Assembly: GCA_002423285.1 (NCBI GenBank)
Contig: DIVF01000062.1
Coordinates: 47,222 to 111,221 of the forward strand
Reading direction: 5' to 3'
Source of the DNA: Micavibrio sp. UBA6139
Lineage (GTDB): Bacteria; Pseudomonadota; Alphaproteobacteria; Micavibrionales; Micavibrionaceae
DNA: 64,000 nucleotides
This document shows positions 18,384 to 26,710 of this stretch, one piece after another (the stretch's first letter is position 1; each line of letters begins with the position of its first letter). Under the pieces are notes generated by a model. It searched no databases. It was not told where the DNA came from and saw nothing but the letters and a program-made list of their open reading frames with translations. The translations under genes were made by a program, and so were the position numbers.

Positions 18384-18956
18384 ATGATCCCGCTGAGTGA
18401 TTCTTTTGACGATGCGCATGATGATTTTCCACCGCCCGGCCCCGTTGTGCGCCCGATGGAAAGCCGTGATGCATGGGGCATGACCGCGATGCTCCAACGC
18501 TATACACGCGCCGGTCTGACCGGGGATCAATTCATGGCCATGAAAGAACGGCTTGAAAATTTCATTCCAAAGGCCCTTGTTGATGTGCAACCCGGTGGCA
18601 AGATCAGCGGCTTTGCGATTGCCGCAACGCAGGCCGGAAATTTTGCAAACCCTCGTGGCATTTTAAAAATCATGACGTCCCCGGAATTTGACCGCGCAGA
18701 ATCAACCAAGCGCCTGTTGCGCGGCATCGCCCGTCAGATCATGGCCACGGGCCAGACAACATTGGAATTGGTTGTGAGTGATGATGACGAAGTTTTAAAA
18801 GATGTCTGCAAACTCTATCAGGCAAATTGCGTGAAGATGGCCTCACCCTCTGGTGATTTTCCGGCCCTGAACAGCCATGTGTTTGTGATCAGCGATCTAA
18901 CGCGCCATTTCGGGATAAAGCCAAGGCAAGACCAACCAAAGGACCCAAGCCCCTGA
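18384..18956 (+). CDS. Unknown protein, possibly GNAT-fold acetyltransferase-like
   Basis: Small cytoplasmic protein of 190 residues. A segment RPMESRDAWGMTAMLQRY near residues 26-43 and the order of alternating strands and helices recall GNAT acetyltransferases. The usual RxxGxG/A acetyl-CoA loop is not clear; TKRLLRGIARQIM is the nearest match. The ATG at 18384 was chosen because AAGGA lies 10 bases before it; the upstream ATG at 18339 lacks a ribosome site. It is divergent from mdh and converges with the DUF2336 gene, with only 4 bases between the two stops. Function unproven. Confidence 0.6.
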   Translation: MIPLSDSFDDAHDDFPPPGPVVRPMESRDAWGMTAMLQRYTRAGLTGDQFMAMKERLENFIPKALVDVQPGGKISGFAIAATQAGNFANPRGILKIMTSPEFDRAESTKRLLRGIARQIMATGQTTLELVVSDDDEVLKDVCKLYQANCVKMASPSGDFPALNSHVFVISDLTRHFGIKPRQDQPKDPSP

Positions 18957-18960
18957 AATA

Positions 18961-20262
18961 TCAGGCGGCCTTTAACCCCAAAAACTCCAATTGCCAGTTC
19001 AATTCCGGAACCGTCATCGGGTAATCGGTGCCATCACGCGGGTAAATCAATTCGCGCGATGGAATGCGGCATAATTCCTTTTGCAATTGTAACGCTGTGC
19101 GCATCGTCAACCCCGACCGCCACGCCAGCGCAATAATGGGGCGGGCCGCACGCAGGGCAACAATACGGCGCACATTCGAAATGCTGGTCTGGGCTAGACA
19201 GGCCATGGCCGCGATAACAAATTCATCTTCCTTCATCGCCAGCGCATCGGCAACCATTTTTTCATCGAGATTCCCTTCCTTGGCCAAACGCACTGCGCGG
19301 TTATAGGGGGTTTCTTCGCTGAGCTCACGCGCCTGATCGCTATCCACGGCATAAGCCAGACGGCGCTTAACAACCTTACTGACCTTTTCAATCGTGTGGC
19401 GGTCAAAACCGCTGCGCTTGATCAAAATCTGGCGCACCGATTCATGGGCGAACCCGGCCAAGGCCTTGGAAATATCTGGCGGCAAGCCTTTGCGCAGTGC
19501 CAAAGGCTCCTGCCATTCCGGTAATTGCTGGGCGCGCTTTACAATGTCTTGCAACAGGGCCGCGCTGATTTGTGCGCCATCGTTTTGAAGCAGCGCCTTT
19601 CCTGCCGCAACGTCATTTGTATCAATAACCGCAATGGATACAGGCTCGCTGACATATTTCCGGCCTGCAATCGCCTGAACAGCCCACCCATCTGGCGTGC
19701 TTTTCAAAATATCCAGCAAAACATCATCCGACAGCACCGTACAGAAGCGCAAAATTGGCTCTGCGACTTCGCGTTCAACGTCCTTCGCCAATTGAGCGAC
19801 GATTGCGGGCGGTGCATAGGCATGTTCTTTCAGGGCACTCGATAACGCCTTCCTGATTTTTAAAACTTCATCCATCGCCAAGGTGCCAAGCGCCTGAACG
19901 GCGATGGCGTAAAGCTGACTGTGATCTTCACTGGATAATTCAGGAAGCAGGCGGACCAAACGCTCCGCCAAGCCAAGGCGCACATCAACACTGCGGTCGG
20001 ATGACATAAACCCGCTGGCCTGCACGGGCGTTGATAGATTTTTTGAAACGGCGCGGCGCACATCGGGGTCTGGTTCATATTCCGCCATGAAATATAAAAT
20101 TTCCTGATGGGTTTTTGGGTCCTTGGCCAACTTCAAACGCTGGGTTACGTCATGCGATTGAGCAATGCTGCGTTCGTGTTCATAACGCGCAGGGTCGCGA
20201 ATTTGCTTCATCAGCAAAACCGGGTTGTCACGCTTCAACAATGATTTCAGGAAGGAGAGCAT
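18961..20262 (-). CDS. DUF2336 domain protein
   Basis: A 433-residue helical-repeat protein that matches the DUF2336 family, found mostly in alphaproteobacteria and of unknown function. Visible are the N-terminal hydrophobic/basic start (MLSFLKSLLKR), and several HEAT-like repeats such as DPDVRRAVSKNL and SVDVRLGLAERLVRLLP. The family block RFCTVLSDDVLLDIL, DGWAVQAIAGRKYVSEPVSIAVIDTNDVAAGKALL and LRKGLPPDISKAL are also present. The ATG at 20262 gives the expected N-terminus; the longer TTG form adds nothing recognisable. It lies between zapE and mdh, genes that are close neighbours in relatives. Confidence 0.85.
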   Translation of the reverse strand: MLSFLKSLLKRDNPVLLMKQIRDPARYEHERSIAQSHDVTQRLKLAKDPKTHQEILYFMAEYEPDPDVRRAVSKNLSTPVQASGFMSSDRSVDVRLGLAERLVRLLPELSSEDHSQLYAIAVQALGTLAMDEVLKIRKALSSALKEHAYAPPAIVAQLAKDVEREVAEPILRFCTVLSDDVLLDILKSTPDGWAVQAIAGRKYVSEPVSIAVIDTNDVAAGKALLQNDGAQISAALLQDIVKRAQQLPEWQEPLALRKGLPPDISKALAGFAHESVRQILIKRSGFDRHTIEKVSKVVKRRLAYAVDSDQARELSEETPYNRAVRLAKEGNLDEKMVADALAMKEDEFVIAAMACLAQTSISNVRRIVALRAARPIIALAWRSGLTMRTALQLQKELCRIPSRELIYPRDGTDYPMTVPELNWQLEFLGLKAA

Positions 20263-20373
20263 AAAATTCAATGTAACCCACAAAATTGAAGATTGCGTAA
20301 AAGGCCGTTTGCGATTTTATGATTATAAATCAGTTTGTTAGCCGCAAACAAGGCAGCATTTATGAACCCCTAT

Positions 20374-21480
20374 TCAGACTTTTTGACGGTGTTCCGTGCG
20401 TTCCAGCCATTCATGCCCCTGCATTTCCAGCAAACGGCTGACCGTGCGTTGGAATTCAAATTCATGATCATGACCAAAATATAATTTTTCCGGCGGGGCA
20501 TCGGCGGTGATGACCAAGCGCGTTTCGCTTTCATACAGCGCATCCACCAAGATCATCAAACGCTTGGCTTCATTGCGGCGGTCATAGCGTAATTTTGGGA
20601 CACCTTCTAAAAAGACCGTGTGGTATGCCCCGGCAATCGCCAGATAATCTTCGGCCCCGACAGGGCGTTCGCATAGTTCTGCAAATGTGAAACGTGCCAC
20701 GCCACGCGCAGCGTGTGATACCGGCAAGACACGACCCTTCACATTCAATTCTTCCGCCTGCACCGGCGCACCGCCTGATAATTCTGTGAACATGGTGTTG
20801 GCCCAGTCATGAGTCATGGTCCCCAGCGGCCAGTGATAAACACCGCTTTCTTCCAACAGGCGCATCCGGTAATCAACCGACCCATCAACGGCCACCACAT
20901 CAAACCGCGCCTGGACCAGATCAATAAAGGCCTGGAAACGATCGCGCTGCAATCCGCCTTCATACAGGCGTTCCGGTGGCCAGTTGCTGGTGGCCACCAC
21001 CACGACACCGCTATCTAAAAGGGCCGTGAACAACCGCGATAAAATCATCGCATCGGCAACATCAACAACATGAAATTCGTCAAAGCATAAAACTCTGACC
21101 TCTCGTGCCAATTGAATGGCGAATTTGAGCAGGGCCGATTCAGGCCGCCCCTCTTGCCGCGCCACATGCATGAAATCATGGACACCAATCATAAATTTAT
21201 GAAAATGGACCCGGCGTTTGGCCATGTCATCGGGCAGTGAATCATAAAACAGATCCATCACCATCGATTTGCCGCGCCCGACAGGCCCGTGCAGGTAAAC
21301 ACCGCGCAGGAATGTCTTGCGGGAACGGCGGAACAGGCCACCGAACTTACCCGGTTTTTCTTCGGTTCGAAGATCATCATATAGCCGTTGCAGAGCCACG
21401 ACCCCGCCCCGTTGATGGGGATCATCGCGGATGATACCGGCATCAACACGTCGCTGGTAAAGCTCAATCGGTGCGGGCAT
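20374..21480 (-). CDS. zapE: ZapE/AFG1-family cell-division ATPase
   Basis: AAA+-like ATPase of 368 residues, the ZapE/AFG1 type, which in E. coli destabilises FtsZ rings under stress. The Walker A is YLHGPVGRGKSMVMDLF, followed by RVHFHKFM, the Walker B VLCFDEFHVVDVADAMIL and sensor 1 VVVATSNWPPERLYEGGLQR. C-terminal blocks FAELCERPVGAEDYLAIA and RLMILVDALYE also fit the family. The ATG at 21480 has GAAGG 9 bases upstream and overlaps the end of tatC by 17 bases, so the two are translationally coupled. Confidence 0.95.
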   Translation of the reverse strand: MPAPIELYQRRVDAGIIRDDPHQRGGVVALQRLYDDLRTEEKPGKFGGLFRRSRKTFLRGVYLHGPVGRGKSMVMDLFYDSLPDDMAKRRVHFHKFMIGVHDFMHVARQEGRPESALLKFAIQLAREVRVLCFDEFHVVDVADAMILSRLFTALLDSGVVVVATSNWPPERLYEGGLQRDRFQAFIDLVQARFDVVAVDGSVDYRMRLLEESGVYHWPLGTMTHDWANTMFTELSGGAPVQAEELNVKGRVLPVSHAARGVARFTFAELCERPVGAEDYLAIAGAYHTVFLEGVPKLRYDRRNEAKRLMILVDALYESETRLVITADAPPEKLYFGHDHEFEFQRTVSRLLEMQGHEWLERTEHRQKV

Positions 21481-22261
21481 GGGGTTGGACCCTTCGCACC
21501 AAAAGAATGGAAATCTCATAAAGCAGCATCATCGGGATGGCGAGCATAATTTGGCTAAGGACATCCGGCGGTGTGATAAAGGCCGCAATGATAAAGATAA
21601 TCACAATCGCATAACGGCGTTTGGATGACAGCATGTCTGCCGTCACAATCCCGGCCCGCCCCAAAAGGCTCAAAACAACCGGCATCTGGAAGCACAGACC
21701 AAACGCAAAAATCAAAATCATGATGAGGTCGAGATATTCCCCCACCCGCGCTTCCAATTGAATCGGCAGAACGGTTTCAGCCCCGGTATTCTGGAAGCTC
21801 AAGAAAAACGGCCACGCCATCGGCAAGACGACAAAGTAAACCATCGCGCCACCGGCGAAAAACAGCACCGGCGTTGCAACCAGATACGGCAAGAAGGCCT
21901 TGCGTTCCTTCTTATAAAGTCCGGGGGCAATAAATTTCCAAAGCTGCATCGCCAAAATTGGGAAGGTCAGAAAAACTCCGGCAAAGAACGCCACCTTGAT
22001 ATAGGTGAAGAAGGCTTCGGTCAGGCCAGTATAAATCAAACGGTTGGTGCTGTCCGGTCCCATGGCATTGGCCAATGGCTGTACCAGAAAACCATAGATT
22101 TCCTCAACAAAGACATAGCAAAGCGCCGTACCCAGAATCATGGCCACAAACGCCCATAAAACGCGGCGGCGCAGTTCAATCAGATGCTCAGCCAACGGGC
22201 GGGCCATATCGGAATGATCGGGATCAGTGCCGTGTGGAATTTGTGGTGTTGAGTTTGTCAT
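21464..22261 (-). CDS. tatC: Twin-arginine translocase subunit TatC
   Basis: Inner-membrane receptor of the Tat system, which exports folded proteins. It has 265 residues and six membrane helices. Family marks are HLIELRRRVLWAF at the N-terminus, FFTYIKVAFFAGVFLTFPILAMQLWKFIAPGLYKKERK in helix 2 and its loop, and ITPPDVLSQIMLAIPMMLLYEISIL near the end. The ATG at 22261 has a strong GAGGAGG 6 bases upstream, within the 3' end of tatB, which it overlaps by 38 bases; the longer reading is not needed. Order scpA-scpB-tatA-tatB-tatC is standard in alphaproteobacteria; serS, often next, is replaced by zapE. Confidence 0.97.
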   Translation of the reverse strand: MTNSTPQIPHGTDPDHSDMARPLAEHLIELRRRVLWAFVAMILGTALCYVFVEEIYGFLVQPLANAMGPDSTNRLIYTGLTEAFFTYIKVAFFAGVFLTFPILAMQLWKFIAPGLYKKERKAFLPYLVATPVLFFAGGAMVYFVVLPMAWPFFLSFQNTGAETVLPIQLEARVGEYLDLIMILIFAFGLCFQMPVVLSLLGRAGIVTADMLSSKRRYAIVIIFIIAAFITPPDVLSQIMLAIPMMLLYEISILLVRRVQPHARTD

Positions 22262-22589
22262 CCGGCACCTCCTCTCCCGTCTTTTCTTCTGTGATTTCTG
22301 GCGGGGCATCTTCTGGCGGGATGTAATCTTCATCCGCAGCGGCTTCGTCTATTTCCACCGCCGTTGCATCATTCTTTTGAGCATTTTTCTGGGCCAGCAT
22401 TTGCAGCTCGTCCAGATCATTTTCTTTCATTAAATCTTCAAATTGCTGGGACAGGGCAAATTTTAAATAATGGACCCGGCGCGCAATGCGACCCAACCCA
22501 TGCATTAATTTTGGAATGTCCTTGGGGCCGATGACCAGAATGGCCACCACGATTACCACCAATAATTCAGACCACGCGAAATCCAGCAT
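22224..22589 (-). CDS. tatB: Sec-independent translocase protein TatB
   Basis: Single-span Tat component of 121 residues. The N-terminal helix FAWSELLVVIVVAILVIGPKDIPKL has the conserved glutamate and GPKDIP hinge, then an amphipathic helix (LMHGLGRIARRVHYLKFAL). An acidic, low-complexity tail follows, rich in Glu, Asp and Pro. The ATG at 22589 is preferred to a GTG one codon upstream; AAGAG lies about 8 bases before it. It overlaps tatC. Confidence 0.94.
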   Translation of the reverse strand: MLDFAWSELLVVIVVAILVIGPKDIPKLMHGLGRIARRVHYLKFALSQQFEDLMKENDLDELQMLAQKNAQKNDATAVEIDEAAADEDYIPPEDAPPEITEEKTGEEVPDDKLNTTNSTRH

Positions 22590-22611
22590 CACTTTATCTC
22601 TTAAAAACCTG

Positions 22612-22632
22612 ATCCCGGCTTTGGGCCGGGAT
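22612..22632 (-). terminator. Hairpin between tatA and tatB
   Basis: Stem ATCCCGGC / GCCGGGAT with a 5-base loop; on the minus strand CAGGTTTTT follows after it. It looks like a weak terminator or attenuator, which would make tatA more abundant than tatB and tatC, as the Tat system needs. It could also protect the 3' end of the tatA message. Confidence 0.55.
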
Positions 22633-22637
22633 GGGTC

Positions 22638-22811
22638 TTATTTCTCTTTGCTCTCGTCTTCGATGGTTTTCGTGCCTTCATCTTTCAGGCCTTTTTTGAA
22701 GCTGGTAATGCCCTTACCCAGATCTTCCATCAAACGTGGCAAGCGGCCCGTGCCAAACAGCACCAGAACCACCAAAACCACAACGATCAAATGCCATAGA
22801 CTGATACCCAT
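22638..22811 (-). CDS. tatA: Sec-independent translocase protein TatA
   Basis: A 57-residue pore-forming Tat subunit. It begins MGISLWHLIVVVLVVLVLFG, then TGRLPRLMEDLGKGITSFKKGL, the family's helix-hinge-amphipathic helix arrangement with the FG-TGRLP hinge. A short charged tail (DEGTKTIEDESKEK) ends it. Its ATG overlaps the scpB stop (TAATG), so translation is coupled. Length is slightly below the usual 60-90 residues but complete. Confidence 0.95.
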   Translation of the reverse strand: MGISLWHLIVVVLVVLVLFGTGRLPRLMEDLGKGITSFKKGLKDEGTKTIEDESKEK

Positions 22812-23791
22812 TACGCGTCTTCCTCTTCATCATCTTCATCGGAGTCATCATCGTCGTCCGATTCATCGCTATCGCCATCATCGGACTCTTCATCCTCTGA
22901 ATCTTCATCATCTTGCTCATCTTCGTCTGATGCGCCATCGGATGCAACAACGTCTTCAGAAACGATTTCTGTTTCTGCGCCCTCTTCTTCCTCATCAGAA
23001 CGGTCTTCCTTCAGGGCGGCCAGTTCTTCTTCGGTGGCGACGGATTCTTCTTCCTCTAAGGCCTGACCGGCTTCAGCATCTTCGATCTGTTCGAACATGT
23101 CAGCTGTTGTGGCATCAATTGCAGGGCGACGATCGAGAAGACCAGATGCCTTTAATTCATCAAGGCCCGGCAAATCAGTCAGCGCCTGAAGACCGAATTG
23201 ATCGAGGAAATCTGTCGTTGTAACCCATGTCAGTGGACGGCCCGGTGTTTCACGGCGGCGGCCCGGTTTAACCCATCCCTGCTCCATCAAAATATCCAAG
23301 GTCCCGCCGCTGGTGACAACACCACGGATGTTTTCGATTTCAGCACGTGTGACGGGCTGGTGATAAGCAACGATTGCCAATGTTTCCATCGCAGCGCGTG
23401 ATAAGGGGCGGCGCACTTCGCGTTTCAATTGCAACGCATCGCCGAGATCACCCGCGGTACGGAACGCCCAGCAACCATCAAGGTTGACAAGCGTTACACC
23501 GCGACCTTCATATTCCTGTTGCAGTTTCAACAGCAACCCGCCGACATCCGAACCTTCTGGCATGCGTTCACGCATGGTGCCAAGGGTCAGCGGCTGGGAT
23601 GATGCAAACAGCATCGCTTCGACGATGCGCAGCATTTGGTTATCTTGTTCCGGCGCGGCGGCCTGAACAACGATTTCATCCTCGGATGTTTCTTCGTTAT
23701 CAGAAGATTCAACGACATCCTCAACAAAGGACTCTTCCATTTCTTCTTCCACGGCCTCAACTGGCATCTCTGCGGATTTTTCCATCATCAT
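22811..23791 (-). CDS. scpB: Segregation and condensation protein B with long acidic tail
   Basis: Subunit of the SMC-ScpAB condensin that compacts and separates chromosomes. The winged-helix core lies at about residues 52-215: MLRIVEAMLFASSQPLTLGTM, RRPLSRAAMETLAIVAYHQPVTRAEIENIRGV and ETPGRPLTWVTTTDFLDQFGL are clear. The 326 residues exceed the usual 180-230 because of an acidic N-terminal extension (about 50 residues) and a C-terminal tail of roughly 90 residues composed mostly of Asp, Glu and Ser. Start at the first of three ATGs (GGAG 8 bases upstream), 3 bases after scpA. Acidic tails occur in some alphaproteobacterial ScpB proteins, but this one is long. Confidence 0.94.
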   Translation of the reverse strand: MMMEKSAEMPVEAVEEEMEESFVEDVVESSDNEETSEDEIVVQAAAPEQDNQMLRIVEAMLFASSQPLTLGTMRERMPEGSDVGGLLLKLQQEYEGRGVTLVNLDGCWAFRTAGDLGDALQLKREVRRPLSRAAMETLAIVAYHQPVTRAEIENIRGVVTSGGTLDILMEQGWVKPGRRRETPGRPLTWVTTTDFLDQFGLQALTDLPGLDELKASGLLDRRPAIDATTADMFEQIEDAEAGQALEEEESVATEEELAALKEDRSDEEEEGAETEIVSEDVVASDGASDEDEQDDEDSEDEESDDGDSDESDDDDDSDEDDEEEDA

Positions 23792-23794
23792 GGT

Positions 23795-24724
23795 CTATAC
23801 TCCAACGGCTTCATTGTTCCGGGGTTCATCTTCTTCGTTTTCATTGCTGATTGCGGTTTCGCTGCTTTGCGGCACAGGACCATCAACGCGATCTTCATAA
23901 TTGGCCCGCAAATAAATCGGGCGGAACGCCCCGTCCTGACGGATATCAGCCTTACCCTGCTTCACCAGTTCCAGACCGGCTGTGAACATGGAGGCAATAG
24001 AGGAACGGCTCATCAAAACGTCTTGCACTTTTTCCGGCATCAAACTTTTCAGTGTAATCCAGACGCTATGCGGACCTTTGCGCGGCAAATTACCGAGCAT
24101 TTTAGCAACACGGTCCAACGCCTCGCCCAGCGACATAATCGCGAAGGTTGGAAGTTCATATGTTTTGGATGTCTTGCGGCGGTTAATCTCACCGTATGAT
24201 TTCAACAGATCAATCAAGGAGAAATCCCAAGTCACTTCTGTCTTGGTGGTCAAGCCTTCCGGCATGCCGCGTTTATAGATGCCATCACCGAGTTGTGGCA
24301 GAGCAAAAAGCAGCTTCGCAGAATTTTGCATCGCCTCCAGACGGCGCAACTGGAATTGCAGAGCTTCGGCCATTTGTTCCGCCGATGGGCCATCACCTTG
24401 TGTATTTTCACGCGGCAAGAGCAGCCGTGATTTCAGGTAAGCCAGCCACGCCGCCATCACCAGATATTCCGCCGCCAGATCCAGACGCAATTGCGCTGCA
24501 CGGTCAACGAACATCAAATACTGACGGACCAGTTGCAGGATAGAAATTTTCGCCAGATCAACCTTTTGATCGCGGGCCATGACGAGGAGAACTTCAATCG
24601 GCCCCTCATACCCGTCAATGTTCAGCAGCAATTCGTCGGCATGATGATCGCCCGCCGCGATTTCATCACGCGGGGCGTCTTCTTCAAATGGAATGTCGAT
24701 TACGTCAACAATATCGCTCATCAT
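23795..24724 (-). CDS. scpA: Segregation and condensation protein A
   Basis: Kleisin subunit of the bacterial condensin, 309 residues. The N-terminal SMC-binding region has LNIDGYEGPIEVLLVMARDQKVDLAKISILQLV (a very typical ScpA start). It continues with LAAEYLVMAAWLAYLKSRLLLP. A C-terminal winged-helix region follows (FRPIYLRANYED). The acidic extreme C-terminus ends GVGV-like just before scpB. Two consecutive ATGs could start the gene; the ribosome site is weak, perhaps because of coupling with nagZ 16 bases upstream. Confidence 0.95.
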   Translation of the reverse strand: MMSDIVDVIDIPFEEDAPRDEIAAGDHHADELLLNIDGYEGPIEVLLVMARDQKVDLAKISILQLVRQYLMFVDRAAQLRLDLAAEYLVMAAWLAYLKSRLLLPRENTQGDGPSAEQMAEALQFQLRRLEAMQNSAKLLFALPQLGDGIYKRGMPEGLTTKTEVTWDFSLIDLLKSYGEINRRKTSKTYELPTFAIMSLGEALDRVAKMLGNLPRKGPHSVWITLKSLMPEKVQDVLMSRSSIASMFTAGLELVKQGKADIRQDGAFRPIYLRANYEDRVDGPVPQSSETAISNENEEDEPRNNEAVGV

Positions 24725-24740
24725 CACTCACTAAAAATCG

Positions 24741-25706
24741 CTACACAATAACCGGTGCGACACTGGCATTAAAACGGCGGACACCATCCGCAGACAGGAC
24801 AGGCGCAGCAGCCGCCACCAGTTTCATTTCGCTCATCACGCCATTGCAATGCAAGGCGGCATCGCAGCCAGCCTGAATTGATTTGCTGGTCCGCTGAGCC
24901 ATATCGCCAACCCCTTGCAGGGCATTCATGACGATATCATCGCTGAGCAAAAATCCGTCAAATCCGAAACTTTTACGGATCAAGCCATTGGTCACCAGAT
25001 CGGAACAGGTGGCCGGATTATGCGGGTCAATGGCTGTATACACGATATGGGATACCATACCCCAGACCGCGCGTGCAAAGTTTTGCTTCAAAATATGCCG
25101 ATAAGGCGCAAAATCAGCCGCTTCAAGCTCTTGCAGGCTGGCGGTCACGACCGGCAGATGCGTATGGCTGTCCATATTGGCGCGACCCTGACCGGGCATA
25201 TGCTTCACAACCGGGATAACCCCCTGTGCCAGATGCCCTTTACAAACTTCGGCCCCCAACCGCCCGACAAGGTCTGGGTCAGATGAAAACGCCCGGTCGC
25301 CAATCGCCTGATGCGTGTCAGGGAACAAAACATCGATAACAGGTGTGCAGTTCACATTGATGCCTGCACCATCCAGCATACGGGCCAGATCACCTGCGTT
25401 TTGGTACGCACCCTTTTCATCAGCCGCATCGCCAAATGTTTTAGCCGCCGGAAAGGCGGGCCAATGTGGCGGACGCAGACGGGCAACACGCCCCCCTTCC
25501 TGATCGATCAGGATCGGCACTTCACGGCCCAGACATTTTTTCAAATCCTGTGTCAGGGTCAGCAATTGTTGTGGGTCCTGCGCATTACGCGCAAACAGAA
25601 TAAAACCAAGCGGGTTGGTGGCGCGGAAAAAATCATGTTCTTCTTGAGTCAAGGTACAACCAGACACGCCGAAGATCACCGCCAATGGCGGGTTATGTGG
25701 GTCCAC
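24741..25706 (-). CDS. nagZ: Beta-N-acetylhexosaminidase NagZ
   Basis: Cytoplasmic family 3 glycosidase that removes GlcNAc from recycled muropeptides; 321 residues. Substrate and fold motifs are VIFGVSGCTLTQEE, PILIDQEGGRVARLR, VIPVVKHMPGQGRANMDSHTHLP and the nucleophile region GFLLSDDIVMNAL (second Asp as nucleophile). The loop usually reads KHFPGHG; here PGQG has Gln for His, though the DSH triad residues are kept. The GTG at 25706 is chosen because the protein then starts 7 residues before the first beta strand, as in homologues; upstream in-frame sequence overlaps the SPOR gene and lacks similarity. It is coupled to the SPOR gene upstream and scpA downstream. Confidence 0.93.
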   Translation of the reverse strand: MDPHNPPLAVIFGVSGCTLTQEEHDFFRATNPLGFILFARNAQDPQQLLTLTQDLKKCLGREVPILIDQEGGRVARLRPPHWPAFPAAKTFGDAADEKGAYQNAGDLARMLDGAGINVNCTPVIDVLFPDTHQAIGDRAFSSDPDLVGRLGAEVCKGHLAQGVIPVVKHMPGQGRANMDSHTHLPVVTASLQELEAADFAPYRHILKQNFARAVWGMVSHIVYTAIDPHNPATCSDLVTNGLIRKSFGFDGFLLSDDIVMNALQGVGDMAQRTSKSIQAGCDAALHCNGVMSEMKLVAAAAPVLSADGVRRFNASVAPVIV

Positions 25707-25716
25707 TGTTGAAATC

Positions 25717-26619
25717 TTAGCGGGCAACAACAATGCACCCCCCGGATTTTTTGGCGTTAATCGCTGCACAAATTTCCTTGGCCCGGGCCTGTGCAACCGA
25801 ACCACCCTGAATGCGGTAGAACGTGCCGCGATCGCCCAAGGTTACGTCTTGAATGCGCAAAGACAACCCGCCGAGTTCAGCAGGGAATTCCTTTTTCATC
25901 TTGGCCCATTCGGCTTCCGCCCCGGCGCGTGCCTTCACACTGCCCAGTTGGATATAATGCGTTCCGGTGGCACCAGTGCGGTCTTTTTCATTGCCGGCTG
26001 CGGGTTCTGTTTTCGCGGCCGTGGCAGCTTCAACCTTGGTTTCTTCAACCTTCGCGGTTTTAATTGCGGCTGGCGCTTCGGCCTTTGGCAAGATCGCGCC
26101 CGTTTGCGCAGCGTCCTTGTCCTTCGCGTCCGCAACCTGAACCGGACCTGCGTCAAGCTCGGCAATTTCTTCTGTTGGTTCTGGGGCGGGTTGCGCCAAA
26201 GGTTCCGTTTTCAAACCGGCAAACATCTGTTCGCGGGCGATTGGTTCTTCGGGGGCTGGCAGCAGGCTTTCAACCTTGGAATCTGTGCCCGTGTTATTGG
26301 CGCTGCGTAATGTTTCAAAAACGGTGCTGTCGCGGTAGGGAATATCCATCCCGCCCGGATCATCAGGGGCCGATTTAAACGGCGTCGCATCGGCGCGCAC
26401 CAACGGCACAGGACCAACCCCGGCACGTTCCGCATCGCCACGCGGATAGGTGGACCAGAATACGGCAAACAAAACAAACAAGGCCACCAGCGCGGTCAAA
26501 ATCCCCAGCATCGGCCCACGGTGACGCAAGCCGGAGCGCCCCTGTTCCATGGCACTGGCAATCTTGCCGAAGGCGCTTTGAAAGCCCTCGTGGTCGTCAA
26601 ACTCATCTCTGTTGGTCAT
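25717..26619 (-). CDS. SPOR-domain membrane protein
   Basis: Single-pass inner-membrane protein of 300 residues that likely binds denuded septal peptidoglycan. A cytoplasmic N-terminus of 36 residues is followed by a helix (LGILTALVALFVLFAVFW), a Pro/Ala/Glu-rich linker (about 90-215) and a C-terminal SPOR domain (THYIQLGSVKARAGAEAEWAKM to INAKKSGGCIVVAR). SPOR proteins act in cell division. It lies directly before nagZ, an arrangement common in alphaproteobacteria; argS, which usually precedes it, is absent. Confidence 0.93.
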   Translation of the reverse strand: MTNRDEFDDHEGFQSAFGKIASAMEQGRSGLRHRGPMLGILTALVALFVLFAVFWSTYPRGDAERAGVGPVPLVRADATPFKSAPDDPGGMDIPYRDSTVFETLRSANNTGTDSKVESLLPAPEEPIAREQMFAGLKTEPLAQPAPEPTEEIAELDAGPVQVADAKDKDAAQTGAILPKAEAPAAIKTAKVEETKVEAATAAKTEPAAGNEKDRTGATGTHYIQLGSVKARAGAEAEWAKMKKEFPAELGGLSLRIQDVTLGDRGTFYRIQGGSVAQARAKEICAAINAKKSGGCIVVAR

Positions 26620-26710
26620 GGGGGTACATTAAGGAATCTGCCGCCCCCGGGCAAGCATCAGATTATGCTTATCCTCAGCCCAATATGGCTGATTTCTGCC
26701 GTTTTTAGGA

